64,000 bases of DNA, taken from Amnibacterium kyonggiense (GTDB lineage Bacteria > Actinomycetota > Actinomycetes > Actinomycetales > Microbacteriaceae). Location of the stretch: positions 496,001 to 560,000 of the forward strand of contig NZ_SOAM01000001.1 of assembly GCF_004364555.1 (NCBI RefSeq), in the 5' to 3' direction. A model generated the notes under the pieces. The model saw only the letters and a program-made list of their open reading frames with translations. It did no database searches and had not been told where the DNA came from. The first letter of the stretch is position 1, and every line of letters begins with the position of its first letter. The translations under genes were made by a program, and so were the position numbers. Of the stretch, positions 53,562 through 61,991 are shown one piece after another.

Positions 53562-54892
53562 GAGGTCACGGCCTCGATCACGGCGTCGCGGAGCCAGGCG
53601 AGGTCGGGGCCGAGCAGCGTCCCGAAGCCGAGCCGCTTGGCCTCCGACTCCCGGCGCGACGCCTGCACGGCGGGGCGGATCTCGCCGGCGAGGCTGATCT
53701 CCCCGCAGACCGCGATGTCGCCCCGGATCGGGCGCTCCGTGATCGCCGACGCGAGGGCGAGGGCGATCGCGAGGTCGACCGCCGGCTCGACGATCTTCAC
53801 GCCGCCGACCGTCGAGACGTAGATGTCGCTCGGCTTGGACGGGGCGACGTGGGCGTGCCGCGACAGCACCGCCATGAGCATCGCGACACGTGCGCTGTCG
53901 ACGCCGTTCACCACGAGCCGAGGGTTCGGGGCGCTGGTCGGGACGACGAGGGCCTGCACCTCGACCGGGATCGCGCGGCGGCCCTCGAGGGCCAGCGTCA
54001 CGCACGTGCCCGGCTCGGTCCCGACCGCTCGGGAGAGGAACAGGCCGCTCGGGTCGGGCACGCCGACGATGCCCTCGCCGGACATCTCGAAGCAGCCCAC
54101 CTCGTCGGTCGGGCCGAAGCGGTTCTTCACCGCGCGGACGAAGCGCAGCGCCGTGCCGCGGTCGCCCTCGAAGTGGCACACGACGTCGACGAGGTGCTCG
54201 AGCACGCGCGGGCCGGCGATCTGCCCGTCCTTCGTCACGTGCCCCACGAGCAGCACGGGGATGTTCCGCTCCTTCGCGACCCGGGTCAGCGACGCCGCGA
54301 CCTCGCGGACCTGACCCGGGCCGCCGGCGATGCCCGTCGCCTCCGCGGTCGAGACGGTCTGCACGGAGTCGACGATGACGAGGTTCGGCTGCACCTCGTC
54401 GATCTGCCCGAGCACGACCGCGAGGTCCGTCTCCGCCGACAGGAACAGGGTGGGGCTGAGGCTCCCGGTGCGCTCCGCGCGCATGCGCACCTGGCCGAGC
54501 GACTCCTCGGCGCTCACGTACAGCACGCGCGCGCCCTTCGCCGCGACGCGCGAGGCGACGGCGAGCAGCAGCGTGCTCTTGCCGACGCCGGGCTCGCCGG
54601 ACAGCAGGATGACCGAGCCCGGCACGATCCCGCCGCCGAGCACCCGGTCGAGTTCGCCCTCGCCCGTCGGGCGGCGCGCCACCGGATCGGTCGGCACGTC
54701 CGTGATCGGTCGGGCCCGCCGCGACGGTGCGACGGTGGCCGCCTGGACGCGGCCCGCCGCCGTCGGCTCCGCCTCCTGCACCGTGCCCCAGCTCTCGCAC
54801 TCCGGGCAGCGGCCGACCCACTTCGCCGTGCGCCATCCGCACTCCGCACAGCGGTAGCCGGCGGGGGTGGGGCGGGAGCGGGCGGTGGCCAT
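53558..54892 (-). CDS. radA: DNA repair protein RadA
   Basis: The 444-residue protein has an N-terminal C4 zinc finger (CAECG, CPECESWG), a RecA-like ATPase with GEPGVGKSTLLLAVA, the RadA-specific KNRFGPTDEVG motif, and a Lon-protease-like C-terminal domain. It acts in branch migration during recombination. It overlaps the convergent GH65 gene by four bases. The ATG at 54892 begins the conserved MATARSRPTPAGYRC-like start. Confidence 0.95.
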   Translation of the reverse strand: MATARSRPTPAGYRCAECGWRTAKWVGRCPECESWGTVQEAEPTAAGRVQAATVAPSRRARPITDVPTDPVARRPTGEGELDRVLGGGIVPGSVILLSGEPGVGKSTLLLAVASRVAAKGARVLYVSAEESLGQVRMRAERTGSLSPTLFLSAETDLAVVLGQIDEVQPNLVIVDSVQTVSTAEATGIAGGPGQVREVAASLTRVAKERNIPVLLVGHVTKDGQIAGPRVLEHLVDVVCHFEGDRGTALRFVRAVKNRFGPTDEVGCFEMSGEGIVGVPDPSGLFLSRAVGTEPGTCVTLALEGRRAIPVEVQALVVPTSAPNPRLVVNGVDSARVAMLMAVLSRHAHVAPSKPSDIYVSTVGGVKIVEPAVDLAIALALASAITERPIRGDIAVCGEISLAGEIRPAVQASRRESEAKRLGFGTLLGPDLAWLRDAVIEAVTS

Positions 54893-54979
54893 GCGTCGAA
54901 GATATGTGCGGGTGCCGACATCCGCAGGTGTTCCCCACCGCGCGGACGGGAGGATCGGGCGCGACGAGAGGAGACCCCG

Positions 54980-55900
54980 ATGGCTGACCGATTGGTGAAC
55001 CTGCGCGACGGCCGCCGACTCGGCCTCACCGCCTTCGGCGACCCGGCGACCGAGCGCGTCGTCGTGTTCTGCCACCCGGCGCCGGGTGCCGGCGGCTTCG
55101 ATCCCGATCCGGCGGTCACCTCGTCCTGGGGCGTGCACCTGGTCTCGGTCGACCGGCCCGGGTACGGCTCGTCGACCGCCCTGCCCGACGACCTCCGGCC
55201 CTCGATCGGCCGGTGGGCCGACGACCTCGGGGAGTACGTCGAGTTCGTGATCGAGCAGGCGCGCGAGTCCGGTCGGACGCCCCTGCACCGGATCGGCGTC
55301 GTCGGCTGGTCGGCGGGCGGTCGCGTCGCCCTCGCCCTCGCGGCCCGGTTCCCGGGCCTCGTAGACCGGGTCGCCGTCGTCGCGACGCCCGCGCCGGACG
55401 CCGAGGTGCGGTGGATCCCGCCGGAGCTCGCCCGGCTGAGCGCCGAGCTGCTCCAGCAGCCCGTACCCGTGGCGAAGCAGCGCCTGCGGGAGATGCTCCG
55501 CGCTCAGGTCCCGGACGGCGTGCCCGGCGTGGAACTCCTCGCGGACGGCGCCGCGGACCTCGCTCTGCTCGACCGCGCAGGGCTGCGCGGCCGCCTCGAG
55601 CGGATGCTGCAGCACGCCTACGACCAGGGCACGGTCGGCCTCGCCGACGACCTCCTGTCGTACCTCCCGGAGGAGTGGGGCTTCGACCTGGACGCGGTGC
55701 GGGCGCCCACGCTGCTGGTCTACGGCGCGAAGGATCCGATCGTCCCGAGCGCGCACGGTCGCTGGTACCGCAAGCACCTGCCGAACGCGCAGCCGAAGCT
55801 CAAGGTCGTCGCGCGGGCCGGCCACCTCGTGGTCGCGCCGGCGTGGGAGCGCATCCTGCAGCACGTCGATCCGCAGCACGGGTCCCGCTCCGACGTCTAG
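54980..55900 (+). CDS. Alpha/beta fold hydrolase
   Basis: The 306-residue protein has an HPAPGAGGF oxyanion region, the nucleophile elbow GWSAGGRV, the acid in YGAKDPIVP and the late His in ARAGHLVV. GAGAGGAG precedes the ATG. It is the last chromosomal gene before the tRNA-Ser island, and the island integrase frame runs antisense into its 3' end. The substrate is unknown. Confidence 0.87.
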   Translation: MADRLVNLRDGRRLGLTAFGDPATERVVVFCHPAPGAGGFDPDPAVTSSWGVHLVSVDRPGYGSSTALPDDLRPSIGRWADDLGEYVEFVIEQARESGRTPLHRIGVVGWSAGGRVALALAARFPGLVDRVAVVATPAPDAEVRWIPPELARLSAELLQQPVPVAKQRLREMLRAQVPDGVPGVELLADGAADLALLDRAGLRGRLERMLQHAYDQGTVGLADDLLSYLPEEWGFDLDAVRAPTLLVYGAKDPIVPSAHGRWYRKHLPNAQPKLKVVARAGHLVVAPAWERILQHVDPQHGSRSDV

Positions 55901-57263
55901 TGCGACGGCCTCCGACTGCTGCGGCTCCGATCCCGGCTGCACGAGCCCGTGCTCGCCGCATGAGCCGCTTCGCCCGGGGTGCCGGCGTCCCGTACACTCG
56001 TCCACGGTGGCGTGTCCGAGCGGCCGAAGGAGCATGTCTCGAAAACATGTGATGGTGCAAGCCATCCGTGGGTTCAAATCCCACCGCCACCGCGTGTGAC
56101 GAACCCCCTTGAACCGCATCCTGGTGCGGATCGAGGGGGTTCGCTCGTTGAGGCGAAGGGGCGTCTGCCCACACTTTGCCCACACTTGTGCGAGCCAGCC
56201 CGTCGTTGAGGCGGACGGCCACAAGGTCGAGGTCGTCGTCGAACAGGTCGGCGTAGACGTCGAGCGTCATCGCGGCGGAGGCGTGGCCGAGCATCCGCTG
56301 CACGGCCTTGACGTTCGCGCCGCACTGGATTGCGAGGCTCGCGGCAGTGTGCCGGAGGTCGTGCGGCGTCATCCGGGGAATGCCCGCCCGACGGACGGCC
56401 TGACTGAACCAGCCTCGGCTCGACTCGTCCGTCCTCGTGCGGCGGAGGTAGCCGCCGTCCTCAGCGGTGAAGACGAGCTCCTCGGCCGACTTGCCCGCGC
56501 ACTGCTGCGCGAGCGCCGGACCGAGCAGCGCCGGAAACGGCACTGATCGGCGCTTGTGCGTCTTCGGCGTCCCGACCTCGATCCGGTCCGCGACCTCGAC
56601 CGCGTTGACGGTGACGTTGATACGCCGGCGGCCGAAGTCGATGTCCTGCACTCGCAGGCCGACTGCCTCACCCCAGCGGAGTCCGCAGTACGCGAGGACG
56701 AGCACGAACGTGCGCTTATCGCCGCACTCGAGCGCGAGGTCGCTGACCTGCTCGTGCGTCAGGTAGGTGTGGGCTTTCTTGTTCTTCCGCGGCATCTTCA
56801 CGCCGCGAGCAGGGTTCGATGAGATGCGTCGGTCGCGCGCGGCGACGTCGAGGATCGAGGCGAGCACGCCGTGCGCGCGAAGGACAGTCGTCGCGCTGCG
56901 GCCCTCGCTGATGTCGGCGACCCACTCCTGCACGTCGCTGTACTTCACTGCCGACACCGGCGTGGTTCCCCACCGCGGTTCGACGTAGAGCCGCCACGCG
57001 ATCTCGACTGGTCGGACCGACGACGGCTTCAAGTGGGTCTGGAAGCGAAGCCATGCCGCGCCCAGCACGCCGATCGTCTCTCGAGTCGCTGTGGCATCGA
57101 CGAACTCCCCGCGAGCCATGGCCACGTTCACTGAGGCGAGGAACAGCTCGGCCTCACGCTTCGTGCGGAACCCGCGCTTGTCCGTCTGCGACCGATCAGG
57201 CTTCCGATACCGGACCCGATACCGCTTGCCCGCCGCTGTGTCGTACGCCGAGATCGCACCCAT
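55800..57263 (-). CDS. int: Tyrosine recombinase (integrase) of the tRNA-Ser island
   Basis: The N-terminal part has the same arm-binding domain as the first integrase (GKRYRVRYRKPDRSQTDKRGFRTKREAE). The catalytic domain has Arg in YCGLRWGE, HDLRHTAASLA and Tyr in TLDVYADLFDDDLD. The conserved protein ends near 56195. The frame stays open for about 130 more codons, antisense through the arm repeat, the tRNA-Ser gene and the 3' end of the hydrolase gene, stopping at 55800. The C-terminus therefore depends on the integration site. The start is the ATG at 57263. Confidence 0.85.
   Translation of the reverse strand: MGAISAYDTAAGKRYRVRYRKPDRSQTDKRGFRTKREAELFLASVNVAMARGEFVDATATRETIGVLGAAWLRFQTHLKPSSVRPVEIAWRLYVEPRWGTTPVSAVKYSDVQEWVADISEGRSATTVLRAHGVLASILDVAARDRRISSNPARGVKMPRKNKKAHTYLTHEQVSDLALECGDKRTFVLVLAYCGLRWGEAVGLRVQDIDFGRRRINVTVNAVEVADRIEVGTPKTHKRRSVPFPALLGPALAQQCAGKSAEELVFTAEDGGYLRRTRTDESSRGWFSQAVRRAGIPRMTPHDLRHTAASLAIQCGANVKAVQRMLGHASAAMTLDVYADLFDDDLDLVAVRLNDGLARTSVGKVWADAPSPQRANPLDPHQDAVQGGSSHAVAVGFEPTDGLHHHMFSRHAPSAARTRHRGRVYGTPAPRAKRLMRRARARAAGIGAAAVGGRRTRRRSGTRAADRRAAGCAPTPARPRGGRPARRP
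56006..56092 (+). tRNA. tRNA-Ser (CGA)
   Basis: An 87-nt class II tRNA with acceptor GGTGGCG/CGCCACC, anticodon loop CTCGAAA (anticodon CGA), a long variable arm (GATGGTGCAAGCCATC) and T arm GGGTTCAAATCCC, with G73. No CCA is encoded. It is the insertion site of the second island. Confidence 0.95.
56101..56142 (+). terminator. Terminator downstream of tRNA-Ser
   Basis: GAACCCCCT and AGGGGGTTC form the base of a stem, extended by CCGC/GCGG with two mismatches. It follows the tRNA by 8 nt. It may belong to the att core, as in the tRNA-Phe island. Confidence 0.75.
56166..56185. repeat. Putative integrase arm site, left end of the tRNA-Ser island
   Basis: TGCCCACACTTTGCCCACAC is a tandem repeat of TGCCCACA-type units, 73 bp inside the tRNA 3' end and within the integrase reading frame. 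A copy with one difference is at 63981-64000. The arrangement mirrors the TGTGGCCA pairs in the first island. Confidence 0.6.
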
Positions 57264-57438
57264 ACCGACCGCCTGTCATCTCGCTCACCCGCCGATGCTT
57301 CTTCGCGTCCGCAAACCCACCGCTTCACACCGCGCCGATCGCACCACCGCTCTCCGACAGTCCTCGCCCTTGACTGAAATCGCCACCCCGCGTCATCTCA
57401 CCTGACACCGCTCCCGCCCCCATCCCCTCCTGCTCTTG

Positions 57439-57562
57439 TTTTGCCCTGTCCTGGCCTGCCACCTGCACTTCCGAACCACCCTCAGTCAGCAACGCTTTTC
57501 TGCTGAGTGAGGGTGGTTCGGAAGCCGCGCCAGCGGAGGTGGCAGGCCAGGACAGGGCAAGA
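57439..57562 (-). repeat. Three-way-junction palindromic element, copy B
   Basis: This is the same architecture as 29625-29747 in reverse orientation. Outer arms are 57439-57464 and 57537-57562 (26 bp, one mismatch). The 24-bp hairpin is 57468-57491 with 57501-57524 and a 9-nt loop. The small hairpin is CCGC-GCCA-GCGG (57525-57536). Relative to the integrase the orientation is conserved in both islands. It begins 176 bp upstream of the integrase; the remaining part of 57264-57644 has no visible gene. Confidence 0.8.
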
Positions 57563-57644
57563 CGCCCGAAACCCCTCGCTAGACCCCTCGCGGCCGACGA
57601 GGTACTCAGCGAGGGGTTTGTTCCAGGGTCTCGGCTGACGATCG

Positions 57645-58346
57645 CTACTCCATGACGCTGGCTCGGACGGTGCGGTATGCCGCGTTCGTCCGCTCGAACC
57701 GCTGTTTCAGGTCCTCGGCGACTGGCCTGAAGCCTTCGCTGCTTACCACCCGATCGAGCCAACTCGTGATGTCGAGCGGCGCAAGGCCAGCCTCGGTCAG
57801 CACCTGAAACGACACCTGGTCCTCGAGGCGAGCCTCCTCAATTCGGACTGGGACGAGTGCGCCGACGTTGAGTTCGATCCTCGAGTCTCCCCATGCCCTG
57901 CCAGACGGAGTGCTCTCCCGCACGACTGACGGAGTCAGACCAGCCAGCCGACGCTGCGTCTGTTCGAGACGCGGCCACTCCTGCTCCAGCCTCGCGAGAG
58001 CGACGACGGCGGCGTTCTCGGGCAGGAGGCGTGCCCACTCCTCAATGGGTTGGTCTTTGAGTGCCTCGCGCAGGTTCTGCACCGGGTGGTAGATCCCCAA
58101 CCCGCCAGGCACCATCTCTAGGCTCGGTTCCCCGAAGTGCGGCCGCAAAAACACACGAAGCCTGTTCCAATCATCGAGCGCCGCACGGCGCGCATCAGCG
58201 CGGTCATGGCGCAGCTGAAGCCACCAGACGGCGAGCGCGACGAGCGCAGCCGTCAGGCCAGCGTTGAGCAGGTCGGGGACGAACTGGCTCCAATTCGGCG
58301 GGAACATGTCTCCGCCGTCGGCGAGGACTGCACTTCGGACTAGCAC
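57645..58346 (-). CDS. Hypothetical membrane-anchored protein (233 aa)
   Basis: The protein has one helix near the N-terminus (LLNAGLTAALVALAVWWLQL, residues 26-45), a basic juxtamembrane stretch and a soluble C-terminal region with several amphipathic helices, including LARLEQEWPRLEQTQRRLAGL. No family is recognised. It is on the same strand as the next cargo gene and as the integrase. Confidence 0.6.
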   Translation of the reverse strand: MLVRSAVLADGGDMFPPNWSQFVPDLLNAGLTAALVALAVWWLQLRHDRADARRAALDDWNRLRVFLRPHFGEPSLEMVPGGLGIYHPVQNLREALKDQPIEEWARLLPENAAVVALARLEQEWPRLEQTQRRLAGLTPSVVRESTPSGRAWGDSRIELNVGALVPVRIEEARLEDQVSFQVLTEAGLAPLDITSWLDRVVSSEGFRPVAEDLKQRFERTNAAYRTVRASVME

Positions 58347-58408
58347 TCGGGCGAGTCTGCCGACGTGATCGGTCGTACGACGAGCGCCGCTCCGAGGAGC
58401 TCGGCGCT

Positions 58409-59176
58409 CTACTCGGGGTCGCCGGCGGTGTGCTCGAAGCCACCGAGCCGCCCGAGTGACTCGGCCGGAAGCGCTTCAAAGAGGCGGTGGCACTCGATCC
58501 ACAGTTCCTTGTTGGCCTCGGCGAGCTCGACCAACCAGAAGCAGGCGATCTCGGCGTCGGCGTCGGTCTTGAAGGCCGGCACAGTGCTCCACGCCAGGGC
58601 GCCTGCCTCGGACTCGCGTTCAGAGGGGCGCCACGAAACCAGGAGGGACGTCCCAGCTGGATGCGCATAGGCGCTGAGCTGCTCGTAGATGGCGCCGAAG
58701 CCGAGCAGCCGGCTCTCGGCGGCCTTGATGATGCGCCCGATCTTTAGCCCGTGAGCATTCGGATTGGTCGGGTCGAGCTGCGAGATGCGTTCGGGCGCGA
58801 TCTTCAGCCACACCAGCATGGCGGCGTTCTCTGAATAGCTTCGGAGCAGGGTGAAGGCGGTGAACGGGTTGTTCTCCTCGATAGCCCTCAGCGCACCGCG
58901 GTGGAATGCCTCAGCACGCGCGAGTAACCCAAGCAGGACCATTCGGGGCATCGTGAGATCCGACTCGCTGCATTCAACCTCTCTTGCAGCGGCTGCCCGC
59001 AGGTCCTTGAGAGCTCGACGCCCCGCGTTGATTCCTGAAGCCCTGTCCTCGATCCCCCGCTGAGTCTTCATCTCAGGCGTGGCTGGAACCCCCTCACGCA
59101 TGAGACCGAATGTAGGCGGTGCGAGCGAGTCGAGCTCGACGGACTGCGCTGTCTCAGATTCCTGCCCCCGAGACAT
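58409..59176 (-). CDS. Hypothetical helical protein (255 aa), possibly DUF5677-like
   Basis: An all-helical protein with LARAEAFHRGALRAIEENNPFTAFTLLRSYSENAAML and YEQLSAYAHPAGTSLL, a pattern seen in cytosolic DUF5677-like and HEPN-adjacent families with conserved R-x-x-x-E and YxxxS/H. The ATG at 59176 follows GAAGTGAG; an earlier start at 59281 adds low-quality sequence. The family link is tentative. Together with the upstream 233-aa gene it could be a two-gene accessory module. Confidence 0.6.
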   Translation of the reverse strand: MSRGQESETAQSVELDSLAPPTFGLMREGVPATPEMKTQRGIEDRASGINAGRRALKDLRAAAAREVECSESDLTMPRMVLLGLLARAEAFHRGALRAIEENNPFTAFTLLRSYSENAAMLVWLKIAPERISQLDPTNPNAHGLKIGRIIKAAESRLLGFGAIYEQLSAYAHPAGTSLLVSWRPSERESEAGALAWSTVPAFKTDADAEIACFWLVELAEANKELWIECHRLFEALPAESLGRLGGFEHTAGDPE

Positions 59177-59287
59177 CTCACTTCTCTGCTTCTGGAACGG
59201 ATGACACGCGACCGCGCACGCCGCTCGACTCGCCGGCGCGCTAGGTCGGTGTTCCGTCCTGCGGTAGGGCGACAGCGGCAACGCGGG

Positions 59288-59860
59288 TCAACGGCTGGCC
59301 CGCAGGGCGCTGAGCGCGAGGTCCACGAAGCGGTCGGCGGCCGGACGACCTCGGCTCCGCAGACCATCGGTCACGCCTCGTCCGGCTCGGAGGAGAAGGA
59401 CGAGGTCGTCGACGGCGATGTCCGGTCGGACCTCGCCATCGACTCGCGCTCTTCGCACCAGGTCGTCCAGCAGCAGGAGGAGTTCGCGGCGATGCTCGAT
59501 CAGACCAGACGGAAGCATCGCCGACGCCTGCAGCGCCTCCACGAAACCTCGGTTCCGAGCGGACAAGGTGACGAGCTCGCGCATGATCGCACGCAGTCCC
59601 CGCCATGCGTCCGGGTCGCTGCTGCCGCGGAGAACGATCCGCCGGCAGGCCCGCATCTCGGATGCGAAGGCCTCGTCGACGAGGGCCTCTCGGGTCGGGA
59701 AGCGGCGGTAGAGCGTCGCTGATCCGACCCCCGCGCGGCGGGCGATCTCGGTCGTGCCCACGCTGAGGCCGCGTTCCGCGAAGAGCGCCCGAGCTGCTGC
59801 GACAATCCGATCGCGGTTCTCACGGGCGTCAGCACGCAACTGGGACGAAGCGTCCGTCAT
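59288..59860 (-). CDS. TetR/AcrR family transcriptional regulator
   Basis: The 190-residue protein has a TetR helix-turn-helix (RIVAAARALFAERGLSVGTTEIARRAGVGSATLYRRFPTREALV pattern, residues 18-65) and a helical ligand domain ending in DGLRSRGRPAADRFVDLAL. Such SbtR-type regulators repress divergent oxidoreductases. The start is fixed by homology at 59860. It diverges from the MDR gene at 59936 with a 75-bp gap. Confidence 0.9.
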   Translation of the reverse strand: MTDASSQLRADARENRDRIVAAARALFAERGLSVGTTEIARRAGVGSATLYRRFPTREALVDEAFASEMRACRRIVLRGSSDPDAWRGLRAIMRELVTLSARNRGFVEALQASAMLPSGLIEHRRELLLLLDDLVRRARVDGEVRPDIAVDDLVLLLRAGRGVTDGLRSRGRPAADRFVDLALSALRASR

Positions 59861-59935
59861 CGATCTCACTTCCCTCCCCGACACGCTCGCGCGCCTTACC
59901 GTCCTCCGCAGTATCGAGCAGACGGAGGAGGCGCG

Positions 59936-60910
59936 ATGCGCGCAGTGGTCATCGAGACGTTCGGCGCACCGGAGGGCCTGAAGGCGGTCGAGGTGCCGGG
60001 CCCCGTGCCCGGCGCCGGGCAGGTGCTGATCCGGACCGAGGCGATCGGTGTCGGCGGCGTGGACGCGATGATCCGCCGCGGCACCCTCGGTCCAACGTAC
60101 CCACCGGGGATGATCCCCGGCAGCGAGGTCGCGGGAGTCGTCGAGGCCGCAGGCGTCGACGTCGATCCTGCTTGGATCGGCACGCGCGTCTGGGCGTTCA
60201 CGGGCACGAGCGGCGCCTACGCCGAGTTCACGCTCGCGAATCCGTCGGACATCGTCGCGCTGCCCGACGAGGTCCGCGCGTTCGACGCGGTCACGATCGG
60301 CAGCGCCGGCGTCGTCGCGCACTTCGCCCTGGCGCACGCCCACTTCTCCCCCGGCGAGTCGGTACTCGTCCGTGGCGCAGCCGGCAGCATCGGCATCGCC
60401 GCTGTCGAGCTCGCCGCAGACAGGGGCGCGAGCACCATCGCCGTCACCACCTCCTCACCGCAGCGCGGACAGCGTCTGCGCGCGCTCGGCGCGACGCAGG
60501 TGCTCGACCGTCATGGCTTCGACGACTCCTCCGAACCGGGCTCCTTCGACGTCATCATCGACATCGTCGGCGGATCAGCTCTGCCCGGCTTCCTCGACCG
60601 TCTCGCACCGAACGGGCGCCTCGTTCTCGTGGGCGCGGTCGCCGGCTACCCGCCCGCCGACTTCAGCACCTCGCTGCTGCGGGCCTTCCAGCAGTCCCGC
60701 TCGTTCAGCACCTTCAGCCTCGCGACCGTCCCCGTCCAGGAACGCGACCGAGTGCGCGCCGCACAGCTCGCCACCGCAGGGCTGAGCGGCAGGCCGACCC
60801 CCGTCATCGATGACGTCCTCCCCCTCGCCCACGCAGCAGAAGCACACCGCCGAATGGACTCCGGCACCGTCTTCGGCCGCCTGGTCCTCGACCCCGGCGC
60901 CACGCCCTGA
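59936..60910 (+). CDS. Zinc-free MDR / quinone oxidoreductase
   Basis: The 324-residue MDR protein has a GroES-like domain and the nucleotide site VLVRGAAGSIGIAAVELAADRGA around residue 145, and it lacks zinc ligands. GGAGGAGG precedes the ATG. It is probably controlled by the divergent TetR protein. It resembles the MarR-controlled gene at 1158 in fold but is more distant in sequence, so the window holds two independently regulated quinone-reductase-like enzymes. Confidence 0.87.
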   Translation: MRAVVIETFGAPEGLKAVEVPGPVPGAGQVLIRTEAIGVGGVDAMIRRGTLGPTYPPGMIPGSEVAGVVEAAGVDVDPAWIGTRVWAFTGTSGAYAEFTLANPSDIVALPDEVRAFDAVTIGSAGVVAHFALAHAHFSPGESVLVRGAAGSIGIAAVELAADRGASTIAVTTSSPQRGQRLRALGATQVLDRHGFDDSSEPGSFDVIIDIVGGSALPGFLDRLAPNGRLVLVGAVAGYPPADFSTSLLRAFQQSRSFSTFSLATVPVQERDRVRAAQLATAGLSGRPTPVIDDVLPLAHAAEAHRRMDSGTVFGRLVLDPGATP

Positions 60911-60974
60911 CCGACGGAGGCACCGAAGGCCGACTGTCTCACAGCCCTGCTCGCGAGACGCGATGCCCCTGGAC

Positions 60975-61100
60975 TCAGGCGAGGAGCGTCAGGCGGGTGT
61001 GTCCCGGATTCGAGGCGTAGTCGACCAGGTAGAGCTTCTCCCGAGCGGTCATGCGGGTAAGTAGTTCCCGCAGAGGGACGCCCGAGACGGGGTCGGTCAT
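60975..61100 (-). CDS. Small hypothetical ORF (41 aa)
   Basis: An ATG with GAGGAA 8 nt upstream opens 41 codons: a short lead, then LRELLTRMTAREKLYLVDYA and SNPGHTRLTLLA before the stop. It looks like a helix and a strand. No family is recognised. The hairpin at 61110-61134 lies in its leader. Otherwise 60911-61331 shows nothing. Confidence 0.35.
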   Translation of the reverse strand: MTDPVSGVPLRELLTRMTAREKLYLVDYASNPGHTRLTLLA

Positions 61101-61109
61101 CAAGAAGTT

Positions 61110-61134
61110 CCTCGTGTCCTCCTACGACACGAGG
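61110..61134. promoter_or_regulatory. Inverted repeat in the leader of the 41-aa ORF
   Basis: CCTCGTGTC and GACACGAGG form a perfect 9-bp inverted repeat with a 7-nt loop, which includes the likely ribosome site of the small ORF on the minus strand. It could be an operator or could fold the leader and hide the ribosome site. Confidence 0.35.
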
Positions 61135-61331
61135 AGAACTGGCATCTCCTCGACGCCCTCGACGTGGAACTCGTTGGTCACCAGGGCAGCCTGACGCGAT
61201 CACCTCGACCGCACCCAGGAGCGTCTCATCGTTCAGCTCGTGAGACGTCTCACTCCCCTACTTGCGAGACTCGGCCGACCCCGAAAGGCGGGCTGCCAGG
61301 TCGCGACCAGATCACCGATGATGAATGCACG

Positions 61332-61607
61332 ATGAGTCTTAACGTCGCGAGCGCGGTGGTGCTGTTCGCTTGGGGTGCGCCTCTTGCGGCCCTCGGCGGG
61401 TACATCTGGCGTCGCGCGACTCAGATGGCTGCTGACCGAGTCGCCACCGATGAAGAAGAATCTGGTGGCAGTTGGCGCTGGTACTGGCCTTGGCAGCGCA
61501 CCCAAAAGGCCGTTCGTTCCGACGCAGTGATATGGGGTCTCGCGGGTATCGTCTTGCTGGCCGCGGCACTTCTAGAAGTGCTGAGGGTAGGCCCACCCCT
61601 TTTCTAG
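61332..61607 (+). CDS. Small two-helix membrane protein (91 aa)
   Basis: The ATG-started protein has two hydrophobic segments (SAVVLFAWGAPLAALGGYIW at 6-25 and VIWGLAGIVLLAAALLEVL at 66-84) around a charged, Trp-rich loop (GGSWRWYWPW). No family is recognised. The lower-GC surroundings suggest horizontally acquired DNA. A hairpin follows 41 bp after the stop. Confidence 0.55.
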   Translation: MSLNVASAVVLFAWGAPLAALGGYIWRRATQMAADRVATDEEESGGSWRWYWPWQRTQKAVRSDAVIWGLAGIVLLAAALLEVLRVGPPLF

Positions 61608-61648
61608 CGCGGTATCGCTGCCCTGGAAGGCGTGCGTTGCCGCGGGAC

Positions 61649-61672
61649 CTCCGGGCGTATCCACGCCCGGAG
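61649..61672 (+). terminator. Hairpin downstream of the 91-aa gene
   Basis: CTCCGGGCGT and ACGCCCGGAG form a perfect 10-bp stem with an ATCC loop. No T-tract follows. The rest of 61608-61991 shows no convincing gene or repeat. Confidence 0.5.
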
Positions 61673-61991
61673 CGCTGCGTCGCCTGGCTGCCATCCGGCA
61701 TCGAGCTGAGTAACCTGCTGGTGAGTCCGTGCTGGCCCGCCGGATGACGAGGGAAGACAGGCACAAAACAGGCACGCTCGCCGCGAGATGCCGCGCGGTT
61801 CGGCGACTCTATCCGTCACCGACACGGATGCGCTGATCAATGAGCAGTCTTTCCATCGAGCGAGAAGTTGTCACCGCCTTCAACTGCGTCAAAAAATCGA
61901 AGGGCCACCTTCACCGATGCTCGGCCGGGGCCATCGCTGGACGCCGGTCGACCGAGTTCTTTTGTTTCCTCATCGGCCGATCCCACCCCTT

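Noticed and set aside
50646-54938. Minus-strand open frame of 1430 codons opposite GH65 and radA
   Set aside because: It is a GC-driven shadow frame; the real genes GH65 (+) and radA (-, different frame) are unambiguous from motifs.
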